Notes under the pieces: model-generated
The model's input: only the letters and a program-made list of their open reading frames with translations
Database searches by the model: none
Told to the model about the DNA's origin: nothing
Source of the DNA: Streptomyces roseoverticillatus
GTDB taxonomy: Bacteria; Actinomycetota; Actinomycetes; Streptomycetales; Streptomycetaceae
Direction of reading: 5' to 3'
DNA length: 64,000 bases
Assembly (NCBI RefSeq): GCF_000719265.1
Contig: NZ_JOFL01000001.1
Coordinates: 310,001-374,000 of the forward strand
Part shown: piece after piece, positions 9,618 through 17,288 of the stretch
How the letters are laid out: each line of letters opens with the position of its first letter
Position numbering within the stretch: the first letter of the stretch is position 1
Program-made: the position numbers and the translations under genes

Positions 9618-11213
9618 CTACTTGGCCGGTGCGGCCTCACAGGTGACGTCCCGTGCGGGCAGCTCCCCCGACAGGAGGTACTTGTCGACGATGCCGTCGG
9701 CGCAGGCGTTGCCGTCGCCGTAGACACCGTGGTCGCCGCCGGGGACCGTGACCAGGCGCGAGCCGCGCAGGGCCCGGTGGGCGCGCTGCGCGCCCTCGTA
9801 GTACGTGGCCGGGTCGTGCAGGGAGTTGAGCATCAGGACGGGCGGCACGCCCTTGCCGGTGATCTTCACGCGCGGGCCGGGGGCCGTGGGCCACGCCGCG
9901 CACGTGGCGGAGAACGCGAGCTCCCGGGCACCGGCCAGGGGGTACTTCGCGATGTCCTCGGCGCTGCGCCGGACCCAGTGCTCCGGGTCACGGCTCCAGG
10001 CCGTGTCGGCGCAGGTCACGGCGAGGAACTCGGCGAAAAAGTTCGGGGAGAGGTACGAGCCGAAGACCCTGTCGGCCATCTGGCGCTCCGCGGCCGTGGC
10101 GGAGTCCCAGTGCTCCAGCGCGGCCAGGGCCGTCGCCAGGCCGGGGAAGCCCTGCTGCGAGTTGTAGACGGCCTGGATCGTGCCGCTGTCGAAGCGGTTG
10201 GGGTCGACGGTCTTCCCCTTGGTCTTCCCTCCGTCGAGGCCGAGCGGCCGGTCATGCAGGGCGCCGCGGCGGCGCTCCCAGGTGGCCTTGGCCTCGGCGG
10301 CGGTCTTCCCGTAGTGGTAGGTGGCGTCGTTCTTCGCGAGCCAGGGCAGGAAGTCCTGCTCGAAGCGGCGCTGGAAGCTCTTCGGCTGGCCGGTCTCGAA
10401 CTCCTCCCACGTGCCGTCGAAGGCGATGTTGCTGTCCAGGACGGCGCGTTCGACGCGCTGCGGGAAGACGGAGGCGTAGTAGGCGCCGACCATGGTGGCG
10501 TAGGAGGCTCCGTAGTAGGAGATCTTCCGCTCGCCGAGCAGGGAGCGCAGGAGGTCCATGTCGCGCACGGTCTGCTCGGTGGTGATGTACGGGAGGAGGT
10601 CGCCGTGCTTCGCGCCGCAGGCTTCGGCGAGCTTGCGGGAGTTGTCGAGGACCCGCTGGACGGCCTCGGGTGAGCGGTCGCGGAAGTCCCCCGCGAAGAA
10701 GGCGTCGAGCTCTTCCTGGGTCTGGCACTGCAGCGGTGTGCTCGCGCCGACGCCGCGCTGGTCGAAGCTGACGATGTCGTGGACGGCGCCTATGGAGGGG
10801 GCCGCCTTCGCGAGCCCCGCGGGCCGCTTGAGGCCGGAGCCGCCCGGGCCGCCGGCGGCCATCATCAGCACGCCGCGCCGGTGGGCGGGATCGCCCGCCT
10901 TCACGCGCGACACGGCGATCGTGAGGTCCTTGCCCGCGTCCGGGTCGTGCCAGTCGCGCGGGACGGTCATCTGCGCGCACTCCAGGCCGGGCGCGACCTC
11001 GGGGCAAGGCTTCCAGTCCAGCTTCTGGGAGGCGTACCGCTCAGGCACGGTCACCGCGCCGGCCGTGTGCGACGCTGCGGCCGTGTACGACGGACCGGCC
11101 GCCCCGGGCGCTGCGGCCGCGGTCCCCGCCGAGAGGGCGGTTGCTGCGATCACCACGGCCACTGCTGCCGACACGGCGGAGACGGCCCGCCGCGACTTCC
11201 TGGACTCGAACAT
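9618..11213 (-). CDS. Secreted TAP-like alpha/beta-hydrolase (tripeptidyl aminopeptidase family)
   Basis: The protein is 531 aa with a signal peptide (RKSRR, then a hydrophobic Ala/Val stretch to about residue 35). The oxyanion region is AAGGPGGSG, the nucleophile elbow GASYATMVG, and the C-terminal TAP-like domain carries Asp (LNSLHDPATYYEGA) and His (GGDHGVYGDGNAC). Homologues remove tripeptides from secreted proteins. The elbow reads SYA where the paralogue at 49276-50877 reads SYG. The start ATG and part of the AGGAGG ribosome site lie inside a perfect 12-bp inverted repeat, suggesting translational control. Confidence 0.9.
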   Translation of the reverse strand: MFESRKSRRAVSAVSAAVAVVIAATALSAGTAAAAPGAAGPSYTAAASHTAGAVTVPERYASQKLDWKPCPEVAPGLECAQMTVPRDWHDPDAGKDLTIAVSRVKAGDPAHRRGVLMMAAGGPGGSGLKRPAGLAKAAPSIGAVHDIVSFDQRGVGASTPLQCQTQEELDAFFAGDFRDRSPEAVQRVLDNSRKLAEACGAKHGDLLPYITTEQTVRDMDLLRSLLGERKISYYGASYATMVGAYYASVFPQRVERAVLDSNIAFDGTWEEFETGQPKSFQRRFEQDFLPWLAKNDATYHYGKTAAEAKATWERRRGALHDRPLGLDGGKTKGKTVDPNRFDSGTIQAVYNSQQGFPGLATALAALEHWDSATAAERQMADRVFGSYLSPNFFAEFLAVTCADTAWSRDPEHWVRRSAEDIAKYPLAGARELAFSATCAAWPTAPGPRVKITGKGVPPVLMLNSLHDPATYYEGAQRAHRALRGSRLVTVPGGDHGVYGDGNACADGIVDKYLLSGELPARDVTCEAAPAK

Positions 11214-11249
11214 CGAACCTCCTGGGCTTTTCTTGACGGTTCGATGTTC
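11208..11249 (-). promoter_or_regulatory. mRNA hairpin covering the start codon of the TAP-like aminopeptidase gene
   Basis: GAACATCGAACC (11208-11219) and GGTTCGATGTTC (11238-11249) are perfect 12-bp complements separated by 18 nt. In the transcript the 3' arm contains the end of the AGGAGG ribosome site and the AUG at 11213. Folding would hide the start. It could instead be a DNA operator. Confidence 0.6.
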
Positions 11250-11360
11250 CCGGGCGGCGGTGCCGTGGACGATCCCTCTGGTATCCGTTCCCGGGGTGGC
11301 ACTGGTACCACCCCGGGACCCGCTGCTCCCTCTACAGGAAGATGGCTTACCTCGGGTGAG

Positions 11361-12536
11361 TCACTTCTGCAGGAAGGTGACTTCCGGATAGGCCGGGGAC
11401 GGCCGGTCGAGGAGCGGGCTCGGGGTCCCGCGCAGGTGCCGGTCGAGGAACGCGCCCACGTAGGCGCGGGTCAGGGCGGCCGAGCGGGGGCCGTGCAGGG
11501 TGCCGTATCCCCTCTTGACGTCAGCCGGCGGCGTCCCGTCGGGCAGGCCGAACCGGTCGGCGAGCCAGGGCGCGTCGGTGAAGGTCATGTGCCCGCCCTC
11601 GGGGACGTCGAGCCAGCGCTTCCAGCCCGTCAGCTGCTTCCAGGTCTGCTCCCAGTTCGCCTTGGGCTCGGCGAGCTCACCGCGCTGGGCCCCCATCAGC
11701 AGCACCGGCTTGTTCACCCCGCCGGCGAGTTCGCCGAAGAAGTTGCCGTCGAGGTTGACGGCGGCGTCCACGCGCGGGTCGTCGTGGAGGGCCTGCACCG
11801 CGCTCGCACCCCCGATGGAATGCCCGGCCACGGCAATCCGGCGGGCGTCGACGGCGAGCGGGCTGCGGGGGCCGGTCAACTGGTCGAGCAGGAACCGGAT
11901 GTCCTTGGACCGGTTCGGCACGACTGCGGGGAGGAGGTCGTACTTCTGGCAGATCTCGCAGGCCTCGATGCGCCCGCCGGGAAACTCCACCGGGGCCTCG
12001 TAGGTGTGGTCGACCGCGGCCACGGCGTAGCCGCGGGACGCCAGGTCCTCACCGAGCCCGGTGAGCGACGCACGGCTCATCCCGAAGCCCGGCGAGAGGA
12101 CGACCAGCGGCCGGGGCTTGCCGGCCGGCCGGGCGCCGGCGGTGGCGTTGGTGCGCATACCGGCCAGGTCTTCCTTGCCGAGCCACGCCTTGGACAACTG
12201 CTTCGACATGTAGGGGGCGTTCCGGTCCCCCTGGTGCCGCGCCGGGTACCAGAGCGTGACCATGAGCTCCCGCTTGCCGGCGGCGGGCTTCCAGGGGTCC
12301 GGCCGCGAGGTGTCGACGAGGTGCAGGGTCTTCGTGCCGACGGGCTCCTTGCCGGTGGGTGCCGGGAGCCGGTCCGGGGTCTCGGTGCCGGCCCGCCCGG
12401 GCGCCGCCGGGGCCACGGCCGGGACCGTCGCCGCGGCGGCGACGGCCGGGAGCTGGGGTACGGCGAAGGCCGTGAGGAGCGCGGCGGCCACGAAGGACCG
12501 CCGCGTTATCTTCCGCGATTTCCACATCATGATCAT
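11361..12536 (-). CDS. Tat-exported alpha/beta-hydrolase, PAF-acetylhydrolase / lipase-like
   Basis: The protein is 391 aa and begins with a twin-arginine signal (KITRRSFVAAALLTAF). The hydrolase core has VVLSPGFG (oxyanion), VAGHSIGGASA (nucleophile Ser), NLDGNFF (acid) and VPEGGHMTF (His). The layout matches bacterial platelet-activating-factor acetylhydrolase-like and PET-hydrolase-like lipases; the substrate is open. A Cys pair (EACEIC) lies before the nucleophile. The start is uncertain: several ATG codons cluster at 12525-12536 and none has a good ribosome site, so it may depend on coupling to the MFS gene 50 bp upstream. Confidence 0.8.
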   Translation of the reverse strand: MIMMWKSRKITRRSFVAAALLTAFAVPQLPAVAAAATVPAVAPAAPGRAGTETPDRLPAPTGKEPVGTKTLHLVDTSRPDPWKPAAGKRELMVTLWYPARHQGDRNAPYMSKQLSKAWLGKEDLAGMRTNATAGARPAGKPRPLVVLSPGFGMSRASLTGLGEDLASRGYAVAAVDHTYEAPVEFPGGRIEACEICQKYDLLPAVVPNRSKDIRFLLDQLTGPRSPLAVDARRIAVAGHSIGGASAVQALHDDPRVDAAVNLDGNFFGELAGGVNKPVLLMGAQRGELAEPKANWEQTWKQLTGWKRWLDVPEGGHMTFTDAPWLADRFGLPDGTPPADVKRGYGTLHGPRSAALTRAYVGAFLDRHLRGTPSPLLDRPSPAYPEVTFLQK

Positions 12537-12586
12537 CAGGCTATGCGGCCGGGGTGTGCCGGGCATCGGCCGCAGGTCGGACGTGA

Positions 12587-13948
12587 TCACTGCAGGGCGG
12601 CGGCGTCCTCGGGCCGCTCCGTACGCGAGCTCCTCGCAGCGCGGCCGCGGCCGCGGTCCATCTCGCGCCATTCCGGGCGCAGGCCGGCCAGGTTGGTGGT
12701 GAGGAAGTACAGCGCGCCGCCCGCCAGGAGGACGGGCGCGAGCCCGGCGGAGGTGACGGCGAGTCCGGCGAGCAGGCCGCCCAGGGGGATGCCCGCCCAG
12801 GCCAGGGAGTCGCCGAGCGCCCGCACCCGGCCCAGGAGGCCGCGCGGCACCCGCTCGAAGGAGACGGCTCCGAGGATGGGGTTGAGGAAACCGCCGCCGA
12901 AGCCGCTGACGGCGAAGACGACGAGCACCGCCCACAGCGGCGCGTCGCAGGCCAGGACCACGAACCTCGGCGCGCCCGCGAGCAGGAATCCGGCGAAGAA
13001 CACGGGCCGGCGGCGCATCCGGTGGGCGAGCGCGGCGGCGACGAGACTGCCGCAGACCGCGGCGATGCCCGCGGCACTGCTCGTGAGCCCGATGACGGCC
13101 GGGCCGTCCCCGGACCGCTCGGCCCACACGGGGACGAGGACGGCTGCGAAGCCCGCGTCGAGGAGGTTGGTGATGCCGACCATGACGATGACGGTGAGCA
13201 GCAGGGGCTCGCCGCGCAGGAACGTGAAGCCCTCGCCGAAGCGGCGCCAGTAGCCTGCCGGTTCGCCCGCCGGGGCGCCCGCAGTGTCACCGTCCGTACC
13301 GCCCGGTGGCTCGTTTCCGGGCGGTACGGCGCGGCCCATGCCGCGGGGCAGGACGAGCGCGATGACGAGCGAACCCAGGGCGAAGGAGACGGCGTTGACG
13401 ACGATGCCGGCCATGGGGCCGAGCAGGGCCACGAGCGCGCCGCCGGCCGCCGGGCCGACGGTGGAGGCGAGGCGCTCGGTGACGCCGGAGAGGCCGGTCG
13501 CCCGCTCCAGCGGGACCCTGCTGCGCTCGGCCGCCTCCGGAACCATGATCTCCTTGGCCAGGTCGCCGGGCCCGCGCACGGCGCCGATCACCGCGACGAG
13601 GGTGAGCAGGAGCCAGAAGGGCAGCAGGCCGAAGGCGTGGAGCGCGGGGATCAGCGCGGCGGCGACGGCGCTGAGGGAGTCGGCCGACCACGAGATGACG
13701 CGCGGTCCGACCCTGTCCACCAGCGGGCCGGTGAACATCTTCACCAGCACGTACGGAGTCATCTCGCAGAAGGCGACGAGCCCGGTCTGCGCGGCGCTGC
13801 CGGTGGTGACGAGCACGAACCACGGCAGGGCGATCGCCGAGACGCGAGTGCCGGTCAGGGAGACTGCGGTCGCGGCGAGGACGCCGGCGAGGGGGCGGAT
13901 GCTGCGCCCGGATATCGGGCCGGGCGGCGACGGAACGGACCCGGTCAT
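12587..13948 (-). CDS. MFS transporter, multidrug-efflux-like
   Basis: The protein is 453 aa with about 12 hydrophobic segments and a charged central loop (about 205-240). The loop after helix 2 (GPLVDRVGPR) fits MFS motif A (GxLaDrxGrr), and it resembles the enterobactin/macrolide exporter branch. The substrate is unknown. Its ATG overlaps the stop of the upstream ArsR-type regulator gene by ATGA, so the two are coupled and probably respond to the same ligand. A longer GTG start at 13960 is possible. Confidence 0.85.
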   Translation of the reverse strand: MTGSVPSPPGPISGRSIRPLAGVLAATAVSLTGTRVSAIALPWFVLVTTGSAAQTGLVAFCEMTPYVLVKMFTGPLVDRVGPRVISWSADSLSAVAAALIPALHAFGLLPFWLLLTLVAVIGAVRGPGDLAKEIMVPEAAERSRVPLERATGLSGVTERLASTVGPAAGGALVALLGPMAGIVVNAVSFALGSLVIALVLPRGMGRAVPPGNEPPGGTDGDTAGAPAGEPAGYWRRFGEGFTFLRGEPLLLTVIVMVGITNLLDAGFAAVLVPVWAERSGDGPAVIGLTSSAAGIAAVCGSLVAAALAHRMRRRPVFFAGFLLAGAPRFVVLACDAPLWAVLVVFAVSGFGGGFLNPILGAVSFERVPRGLLGRVRALGDSLAWAGIPLGGLLAGLAVTSAGLAPVLLAGGALYFLTTNLAGLRPEWREMDRGRGRAARSSRTERPEDAAALQ

Positions 13949-14592
13949 GCGCCGCTCCACGACGCGCCCTGTGCGCTCTCGGCGTCGTCCTGTACGTCCT
14001 CGGAGTCATCCTGCGCGTCTTCGGAGTCGTCCACCGCGGCCGGATCCGGCAGGAGCTGCAGGATCAGGGAGACGCGCTCGGTGTCCGCGGGGGCGTCGGC
14101 ACCGGGTGCGTGCTGCCGGTACCGCTCGACGACGGCCCGGAGTTCGCCGCCGAGCTCCACGGCCTCCTGCGGGGTGAGCCGGAGCATCCAGTCGCTCATG
14201 TCGAACGCTTCGCGCCAGGGGCGCGGCAGGCCGGGGTACGCGGCGGTGGCCAGCTGGGCGCGGAGGGTGTGGCCGGCTGCCACGCCCTGCAGGAAGCCGA
14301 GCATGGCCTCGGGCTCCTGCTCGGCGAGGTCGTCGCCCTCGATCCGGGTGACCTGGTGGACGGCGCGCCACCAGCGCTCGCGGGCGTTGCCCCGGCCGGT
14401 GTCCTCCACGACGAAGCCCGCGTCGGCGAGCTGCCGCAGGTGGTAGCTGGTCGCGCCCGAGGCGACGCCGAGCCGCTCGGCGAGCCGGGTGGCGGTCGAG
14501 GGTCCGTAGACCCGCAGCAGCCCGACGAGCTGCACCCGCACGGGATGGGCCAGGGCGCGCAGTCCCTTGGCATCGAGGATCGCATCGGTCAT
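13945..14592 (-). CDS. ArsR-type winged-helix transcriptional regulator
   Basis: The protein is 215 aa. A winged-helix domain occupies residues ~1-90: AHPVRVQLVGLLRVYGPSTA, then LGVASGATSYHLRQLADAG as the recognition helix. The rest is a helical domain with a strongly acidic C-terminus containing repeated DDSED/DDAES blocks. No metal-binding Cys cluster is visible, so it probably senses an organic ligand. It is the first gene of an operon with an MFS exporter. A perfect 28-bp palindrome 18 bp upstream of its ATG is the likely operator. Confidence 0.85.
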   Translation of the reverse strand: MTDAILDAKGLRALAHPVRVQLVGLLRVYGPSTATRLAERLGVASGATSYHLRQLADAGFVVEDTGRGNARERWWRAVHQVTRIEGDDLAEQEPEAMLGFLQGVAAGHTLRAQLATAAYPGLPRPWREAFDMSDWMLRLTPQEAVELGGELRAVVERYRQHAPGADAPADTERVSLILQLLPDPAAVDDSEDAQDDSEDVQDDAESAQGASWSGA

Positions 14593-14609
14593 GGCCTCAG
14601 ACTAGACCG

Positions 14610-14637
14610 CCAAGGTTTCTTTGCAAAGAAACCTTGG
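14610..14637. promoter_or_regulatory. Perfect 28-bp palindrome, operator of the ArsR-type/MFS operon
   Basis: Positions 14610-14623 (CCAAGGTTTCTTTG) and 14624-14637 are exact reverse complements with no spacer. The site begins 18 bp upstream of the regulator's start codon. It is AT-richer than its surroundings, as expected of an operator-promoter overlap. Autoregulation is inferred. Confidence 0.75.
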
Positions 14638-14749
14638 CAATCGCCGTGAGTGCGCCCCGCAGGGCGGAGTTGACCGGGATCACGCCGAGCGGCTCGAAGG
14701 CGGTGTACGAGGAGAGGTTGACGAAGGCCCCGCGCCGGGCGTGCTCCAT
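14638..14749 (-). pseudogene. Remnant of a short-chain dehydrogenase (SDR)
   Basis: On the minus strand this reads an internal piece of an SDR: GAFVNLSSYTAFEPLGVIP, then VNSALRGALTAIAK. That matches the region around the catalytic Ser and the following helix, but the Tyr-x-x-x-Lys position is changed and there is no Rossmann N-terminus or C-terminal half. The fragment stops at the edge of the 28-bp palindrome. It is most likely a leftover of a deletion. Confidence 0.5.
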
Positions 14750-14849
14750 GTCCTTGCGCCGCGAGGACCTCGACGCCCGCTTCCCCGGGCTGCTCGACGC
14801 GGTGCTGCGCGCCACTCCCCCGCTGCGGGAGCCGTAGGCCCCGGCGCGG

Positions 14850-16010
14850 TCAGCGGACCGAGGCGTACGCGCCGAGGGCGATGTCCGCGAAGTTGTGCAG
14901 GGAGTCCGTGCCGGGCGCGAAGTACCCGGTGTGGCCGTGGGCGCCGCCGGTGGGGACTACGCGCGCGCCGAACTCAGGGGAGGTCGGGTCGGTGCCGTGG
15001 CCGAGGCCGAAGAGGTCGACGTTGGGCACATTGCCGATCCAGTCCGAGGAGTTGCGCGCGGCCGCCCACACGCGGGCGCCGGTGTGCAGTTCCTTCACGG
15101 AACCGGCCCGCATGCCGGGGCTGCCGAGCGCGACGAGGTCGGCGGCCTCGCTGCGGTCGACGGAGGGCGCGGCCAGCCCGCAGACGACCGAGCCGTAGCT
15201 GTGGCAGAACACGGCCGGCGGCGGCGCCGCGGGCGAGGCCGCGGCGGCGGCCAGCCCGGCGAGCAGGCGCTCCAGCCGGACCGCCCCGGCCTGCGCGAGC
15301 CGGCCGGTGGCGGCGTCGACGCCGAGGCCGACGGGCGTGGTGTAGCCGGCCCAGGCGATGACGGCCGTCGGGGTGCCGGGCGCCCGGCGCTCCATCTCGG
15401 ACCGCAGCGCTACGGCCATCCCGGCGGGGGTGCCGTACCGGTCGTGCGTGCGGTCGAAGCCGGCGAGGTCGATGTCCGATCCCGGCACGACGACGGCGGT
15501 GTGCCGGGCCGTCGCCAGGTCGCCGAACACCTCGGCGACCTGGCCGCGCCCCCGCGGGTCGAAGGCCAGGATCCGCCGGCCCGGCGCGAGCAGCCGCTCG
15601 CAGTGGTCGGCCCGCTTCCGGGCCTCTTCGCGCACGGCGCGCGGCAGGCCGGAGTTCCCGGCCCGGGCCAGCGCCTTCTCCCGCTCGGCGGCTATCGCCC
15701 AGGCGTTGGCCTCGTACCTCAGGGTGACGGGCGCGCCGTCGAGGTTGCCGACGGTCAGGGCGTGACGGGCCGCCAGATCCTTGCGCTGGTCCTCCGTGAG
15801 GCCGGCGAAGAACGCGGCGACCGTGCGCGGGGCCGCCGTCGCGGGGTCCGGCAGCGTGCGGTGCAGGGAGTGGTCCGCGCGCCACTCCGCCGCACCCGCG
15901 GGCGGACCGGTGACGGCCGTCTGCTCGCTGCCGGCGGCCCAGCCCGCCGTACCCGCGACGACCGTGGTGGCCAGCGCGGCGGCGACCAGCGTGCGCTTGA
16001 AGCGGCCCAT
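14850..16010 (-). CDS. Secreted DUF1023 alpha/beta-hydrolase
   Basis: The protein is 386 aa with an N-terminal signal peptide or anchor (about 5-27). The C-terminal half is a DUF1023 hydrolase domain: AVVVPGSDIDLAGFD, then nucleophile elbow VFCHSYGSVVCG, acid region LVALGSPGMRAGSV, and His in GGAHGHTGYF. The usual elbow GHSYGS has Cys in place of the first Gly. Substrates of this actinobacterial family are not known to me. It is monocistronic. Confidence 0.8.
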   Translation of the reverse strand: MGRFKRTLVAAALATTVVAGTAGWAAGSEQTAVTGPPAGAAEWRADHSLHRTLPDPATAAPRTVAAFFAGLTEDQRKDLAARHALTVGNLDGAPVTLRYEANAWAIAAEREKALARAGNSGLPRAVREEARKRADHCERLLAPGRRILAFDPRGRGQVAEVFGDLATARHTAVVVPGSDIDLAGFDRTHDRYGTPAGMAVALRSEMERRAPGTPTAVIAWAGYTTPVGLGVDAATGRLAQAGAVRLERLLAGLAAAAASPAAPPPAVFCHSYGSVVCGLAAPSVDRSEAADLVALGSPGMRAGSVKELHTGARVWAAARNSSDWIGNVPNVDLFGLGHGTDPTSPEFGARVVPTGGAHGHTGYFAPGTDSLHNFADIALGAYASVR

Positions 16011-16167
16011 GAACGTCTCTCCCTCGCCCTGTGTGGTGACAGGGGGAAAGCTAGGAAGAGCACGCCGGGGACGACGTCACCCCTGGGAGCCAACCCTGGG
16101 GTGATACCTCAGTAGGGGGCTGCCGACAGTGGGACCCGCCGGCAGCGGCGGCTGCACGGCCGATCCG

Positions 16168-16746
16168 CTACAACCAGCTGACCCGCGCGCTGGTGACCGG
16201 CCCGGAACCGTCACCGCCCGCCGGCCGGCCGAGCTCACCGGCCCAGACCCGCTCCAGGAGCCGGCGGACGGTGTCCGCGATCTCGGGCACGGCCGCGCGG
16301 AGACCGGCCGCATCCGCCTCGGTGAGCTCACCCGGAGAGATGCCGGTCTCCTTCAGCAGACCGGGGACGTCGGAGAGCTTGCCGGCCAGCCAGACCAGCG
16401 GATCGGCGGACAGCTCCTCTACGAAGACCCGCGGGCCGGGGATCCAGCCGTTGAAGTCCGGGTGGTGGTGCGTGCGGTCGAAGGTGGCCGGGGCGGCGTC
16501 CGCATCCTGCAGCAGGTCGACCCGCCACAGCGGGCGGGCGATCGTGATGGGCCGCGCGGCGTAGACGGACCCGGCCGGCTCGCCGCGCTCGAAGAGCCGG
16601 AGCTCCAGGCGCACCCCTCGCTCGGGGGTCGCCTGCCCGGGCAGCGGATCCGGGTCGACGAAATAGAGGTCGCTCACCACGACGCCGAGCCGCTCGAAGC
16701 CGAATGCGTACAACACGTCAACCCCCTGGGGCCGCTTGCGGGACAT
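16168..16746 (-). CDS. Conserved hypothetical protein, 192 aa
   Basis: No family with known function recognised. The protein is soluble, without signal peptide or membrane helix. Notable stretches are GVVVSDLYFVDPDPLPGQ near the N-terminus and THHHPDFNGWIPGPRVF in the middle, which suggest a compact alpha/beta domain. Codon use is ordinary for the region. It lies alone between a DUF1023 hydrolase gene and a small membrane protein gene. Confidence 0.65.
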   Translation of the reverse strand: MSRKRPQGVDVLYAFGFERLGVVVSDLYFVDPDPLPGQATPERGVRLELRLFERGEPAGSVYAARPITIARPLWRVDLLQDADAAPATFDRTHHHPDFNGWIPGPRVFVEELSADPLVWLAGKLSDVPGLLKETGISPGELTEADAAGLRAAVPEIADTVRRLLERVWAGELGRPAGGDGSGPVTSARVSWL

Positions 16747-16834
16747 ACGCGCCTGTAACGACGAGCCTACGGAAACCCGCTCCCCTGCCGCATCAACCCG
16801 AACCGGCCACGCAACCGCCGGAGGGCCGCCCCCC

Positions 16835-17095
16835 TCAGGTGCGCGTCCGGCCGCCGGACTCGGTCCCTGACCGGTCGCCGGACCAGGCGCCGGCCTTGTC
16901 GGAGGCTATGAGCATGCTCACGCCGAGGACCGCGAGCACGATGCTCGCGTACACCTCGTAGCCGTCGAGGAAGCCGAGGTGGCGCACCACCACCCCGTAC
17001 CGGAACCAGCCGGTGACGGCGTGGACGATGCCGGCCAGGCCCTGCAGCGCGAGGATGAAGCCGAGGATTTCGAGCGTCTTCTTCATGCCTGCCAT
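16835..17095 (-). CDS. Small two-helix membrane protein, 86 aa
   Basis: Two hydrophobic helices (about 9-28 and 46-66) flank a loop, followed by a hydrophilic Ser/Gly/Arg tail. The next ATG, nine bases downstream (MKKTLEILG), is an equally good start. There is no recognised domain. The gene is divergent from the two-component system. Confidence 0.6.
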   Translation of the reverse strand: MAGMKKTLEILGFILALQGLAGIVHAVTGWFRYGVVVRHLGFLDGYEVYASIVLAVLGVSMLIASDKAGAWSGDRSGTESGGRTRT

Positions 17096-17182
17096 GCTCG
17101 GGCCGCCGGCCGGCCCCGGTCATCGCCCGGAAGGCTCCGGCACCACCGGCCGAAGTAGCCTTTGCCGCACCCCCGGGACCAT

Positions 17183-17209
17183 CCAAAGTCTCGTCTCCTG
17201 CGACTTTGG
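17183..17209. promoter_or_regulatory. Inverted repeat upstream of the two-component system
   Basis: CCAAAGTC at 17183-17190 pairs with GACTTTGG at 17202-17209 across 11 nt. It lies about 80 bp before the histidine kinase start, a typical place for an autoregulatory site of a NarL-type response regulator. Binding by the adjacent regulator is inference. Confidence 0.45.
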
Positions 17210-17288
17210 TACACGACCGCCGTCCGGCGCCCCCGCCCCCTCCGCCGGCTCAGTAAATTGGCTGTTCATGAACGGGACAGCAGGGGCG

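Noticed and set aside
14634..14837. Plus-strand 67-codon frame beside the palindrome
   Set aside because: It starts inside the palindrome and runs antisense to the SDR remnant. Only its last ~25 residues look protein-like, so it was kept as a remnant in findings rather than a gene.
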